From NCBI GenBank assembly GCA_030747885.1, contig JASLJW010000185.1, forward strand, positions 1 through 16,122: a DNA stretch of 16,122 nucleotides, given 5' to 3'. This document shows, one piece after another, positions 14,409 to 16,122 of this stretch; position 1 is the stretch's first letter, and each line of letters starts with the position of its first letter. Both the position numbers and the translations under genes were made by a program. The notes under the pieces were generated by a model, which searched no databases, was not told where the DNA came from, and worked only from the letters and a program-made list of their open reading frames with translations. The DNA is from Candidatus Thalassarchaeaceae archaeon (lineage in GTDB: Archaea; Thermoplasmatota; Poseidoniia; Poseidoniales; Thalassarchaeaceae).

Positions 14409-15332
14409 TCAAACCCTTCTGAATCTTGTTCTCTCTCGTTGTTCTCGTTGGTCTAGAATTCTAACCAATACAAACATAGTGAATGTAATGATTAAGATTC
14501 TTGGTTCATTAATTGCACAAAAAAATGAACCCCAACCAAGGAACCACAAGGATACAACTAGAAATCTAACAATAGAACTTGCTTTCCTTTTACCATTACC
14601 AAGCACGTACCAAAACCAACCTCTAGCCCATGTTCCCTTCATTAGCATCAATGAGACACGTGGAAGGAACTTAGGGATTTGAATACCCGATTTTTCATCA
14701 GCATATACAGAACGTACTGGAACCTCAGCTACCTTTTCGGAAGATGTAGAGAAGCATAGCGCCCACCAGTTTGGGTACCCATATCCCTTCCATTCAGATA
14801 ATCGAGGGTGAGATAATAGAAGTGACAACTTAGTCGCAGTGTAACCACACTGAGGATCACCCCAATTCCATCCTGTTGCTAAGGAGGTGAGGAAACCAAT
14901 AGTCCTACTAGCCAATCTTCGAATTTTTGGCATATTTCCAACACCTGAAAAATGAATGAATCTGTTCCCTTTTACATGATCTACATCATCCAATTTTGAA
15001 ATGAGGTTCGGTAAATCTGTAGGATCCATTTGGCCATCACCTGCCATTACTACTACACACCATTCATCGGGATTTTCTACAATCCCTGAAAGGTGATTAA
15101 TGCCATGAATAATTGCTGCACCAACTCCTTCACCTTTCCCAGAAATACATTGAGAAATTGCTGAACGACTAGAAGACCACTCATTAAGTGAAGAATTTGC
15201 GACTTCTGCAGTTGAATCAATGGAACCATCATCTACAACAATCAAGCAATCTACATTTTCAGGAACACTGGAAATTGCTCTAGAAATCAATTGCTCTTCG
15301 TTGCGAGCAGGCATGACCACAGCAACGTGCAT
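14409..15332 (-). CDS. Family 2 glycosyltransferase, polyprenyl-phosphate sugar transferase-like
   Basis: A 307-residue GT-A enzyme at the cytosolic face of the membrane. The N-terminus PARNEE (8-13), the VDDGSIDST nucleotide-binding motif (33-41) and the AGDGQMDP metal-binding motif (97-104, Asp99 and Asp103) are intact. They are followed by GNRF and a GDPQCGYTA stretch typical of DPM1/DPG-synthase-like proteins. Two C-terminal helices (about 252-273 and 279-293) and a basic tail hold it in the membrane. Such enzymes load a sugar from a nucleotide donor onto a dolichol-type phosphate, or directly onto a lipid. The sugar and acceptor are not readable. Its start faces a divergent gene that also looks GT2-derived, which suggests a shared glycan role. 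The ATG at 15332 opens directly on the first strand of the fold. Confidence 0.88.
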   Translation of the reverse strand: MHVAVVMPARNEEQLISRAISSVPENVDCLIVVDDGSIDSTAEVANSSLNEWSSSRSAISQCISGKGEGVGAAIIHGINHLSGIVENPDEWCVVVMAGDGQMDPTDLPNLISKLDDVDHVKGNRFIHFSGVGNMPKIRRLASRTIGFLTSLATGWNWGDPQCGYTATKLSLLLSHPRLSEWKGYGYPNWWALCFSTSSEKVAEVPVRSVYADEKSGIQIPKFLPRVSLMLMKGTWARGWFWYVLGNGKRKASSIVRFLVVSLWFLGWGSFFCAINEPRILIITFTMFVLVRILDQREQRERTRFRRV

Positions 15333-15365
15333 GATAGGGCATCGATACCCCCGTCATGGCTCTTA

Positions 15366-15384
15366 CTCATATTTGCATAATTCA
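15366..15384. promoter_or_regulatory. AT-rich core of a divergent promoter between two GT2-like genes
   Basis: The 83-base gap between the minus-strand glycosyltransferase start (15332) and the + strand start (15416) has one AT-rich core, catatttgcataat. It lies about 35-50 bases from both starts and may hold TATA boxes for the two directions. No BRE is clear, and the distances are a little long for leaderless messages. Confidence 0.3.
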
Positions 15385-15415
15385 TGCTTTTGATTGATTT
15401 TCATGCGATGGATTG

Positions 15416-16122
15416 ATGCACATCAGATTAAGTCGACTCAATGTGGACATCTGTTTTGTGACTAGAAATCAGTCTCTGAGAATTGGTTCTGCTGTAACTC
15501 GTGCATTGGAATTTTCTGAACATGTGCATGTAATTCAATTAGAAAATGATGAAATTGAGAAGGAAATTGCAACTAAATGTGGAGCAGAAGTACACCTACA
15601 CTCTGATTGGGCTACTGCACCAGAAATTGCATCAACGATTCAGGGCATGATACATTCTGATCAAATCATTGTAATTGCACTTGATAATGATTGGCGATTA
15701 TCGAATCTACCACTACTTTTCACTAGTGCACGTACCTCGCCGGATGTTCTTCTGGCATTGAAAATGGACCCCGCGAATAGACGAGAAACGCCAAATGAAG
15801 CAATTCTTGAAGCCGATGCGCATGCATATTCAGAAGTAATCATTCAACATGCAATATGTTCTAAAGACGGATTAGATGCAATTGCAAACCAAGATCGAAA
15901 TGAAACACCAGGTGATCTTCCTAAACAATTTAGAGTATTGGTAATTGAAGTGAAATCAAATGCAAAAAAAACAAATCAACAATCATTAACCACAATCAGT
16001 GGATTCTCTCGGCTCTTGTATTGGATGCTTGAATCACGTCACCCATTAATTCTCTTTGGCATCCCTGGCGCAATCATGTTCTGGGTAGGATTCCAAATGG
16101 CAGATCAATTGGTCAACATTGG
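15416..16122 (+). CDS. GT2-like membrane protein lacking canonical motifs (partial, runs off the window)
   Basis: An open frame of 235 codons plus two bases that reaches the window edge with no stop. The frame first opens at 15398, and the ATG at 15416 is the only good start. Residues 1-150 have the look of a GT-A fold: an opening strand with FVTRNQS in place of PARNE, CGAEVHLHSD where GT2 proteins have a GA-x-V strand, and ALDNDWRLSNLP where the DxD region stands. The acidic nucleotide motif is replaced by a VIQLEND stretch. A linker (about 165-190) leads to SGFSRLLYWMLESRHPLIL (193-211) and a helix at 210-228. This resembles the rear of archaeal GT2 proteins, which often have a Glu-x-x-Pro-Leu step before further membrane helices. 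The enzyme is probably inactive or altered; the call is an inference from resemblance. Confidence 0.6.
   Translation, partial: MHIRLSRLNVDICFVTRNQSLRIGSAVTRALEFSEHVHVIQLENDEIEKEIATKCGAEVHLHSDWATAPEIASTIQGMIHSDQIIVIALDNDWRLSNLPLLFTSARTSPDVLLALKMDPANRRETPNEAILEADAHAYSEVIIQHAICSKDGLDAIANQDRNETPGDLPKQFRVLVIEVKSNAKKTNQQSLTTISGFSRLLYWMLESRHPLILFGIPGAIMFWVGFQMADQLVNI

Noticed and set aside
15661..15843. A 60-codon minus-strand frame
   Set aside because: It is antisense to the continuous + strand frame that runs from 15416 to the window edge and has no recognisable feature.
1..16122. CRISPR array, insertion sequence, prophage or toxin-antitoxin system
   Set aside because: No regularly spaced direct repeats, no transposase, integrase or phage-like protein and no paired small toxin genes were seen on either strand.

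Overview
The window looks like a chromosomal piece of a marine planktonic archaeon, most probably Candidatus Poseidoniia (Marine Group II/III Euryarchaeota). The grounds are: an AT-rich genome (about 40% GC by eye); a tRNA gene with no encoded CCA; almost no Shine-Dalgarno sequences in front of the first genes of transcription units, as expected for leaderless archaeal transcripts; a giant, asparagine-rich, sequon-dense, membrane-anchored subtilase of the pyrolysin kind; and acyl-CoA catabolism genes of a protein- and lipid-degrading heterotroph. The lineage is inferred. No rRNA or other phylogenetic marker lies here.

Left part (1-2483): four small membrane proteins, TM2, DUF2752 (+ strand), TM2 and DUF4190, followed by a 3-hydroxyacyl-CoA dehydrogenase. 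The first TM2 gene and DUF2752 diverge from a ~56-bp gap. DUF2752 and the second TM2 gene converge with touching stop codons. The second TM2 and DUF4190 proteins carry similar Pro/Gln-rich cytosolic tails.

Centre (2510-8926): one reading frame of about 2138 codons on the minus strand. It encodes a secreted S8 serine protease with an intact catalytic set, a ~209-residue Asp-to-His spacing filled with calcium-loop motifs, a long run of beta-sandwich domains (several with paired cysteines), a C-terminal membrane helix and a short acidic tail. Its gene runs into the dehydrogenase, DUF4190 and TM2 genes in the same direction.

Right part (9079-16122): a tRNA-Gln(UUG) on the + strand, then six minus-strand genes that may form one directon read from 15332 to 9154: a family-2 glycosyltransferase, a MerT-like small membrane protein, a class III CoA-transferase, an ABC exporter half-transporter, an isovaleryl-CoA-type acyl-CoA dehydrogenase and an HD-domain nucleotidase. 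The last two overlap by one base. At the right edge a divergent + strand gene, cut by the window, encodes a membrane protein that resembles an archaeal GT2 enzyme but lacks its acidic sugar-nucleotide motifs.

Together the genes fit a peptide- and lipid-consuming cell: a surface protease releases peptides, and acyl-CoA dehydrogenase, hydroxyacyl-CoA dehydrogenase and CoA-transferase process carboxylic acids from amino acids or lipids. Glycosyltransferases may serve lipid or protein glycosylation, which would suit the ~50 sequons of the protease. These functional links are inference from gene content and order. No CRISPR array, transposase, integrase or phage gene was seen, and no stretch longer than 300 bases lacks a gene.
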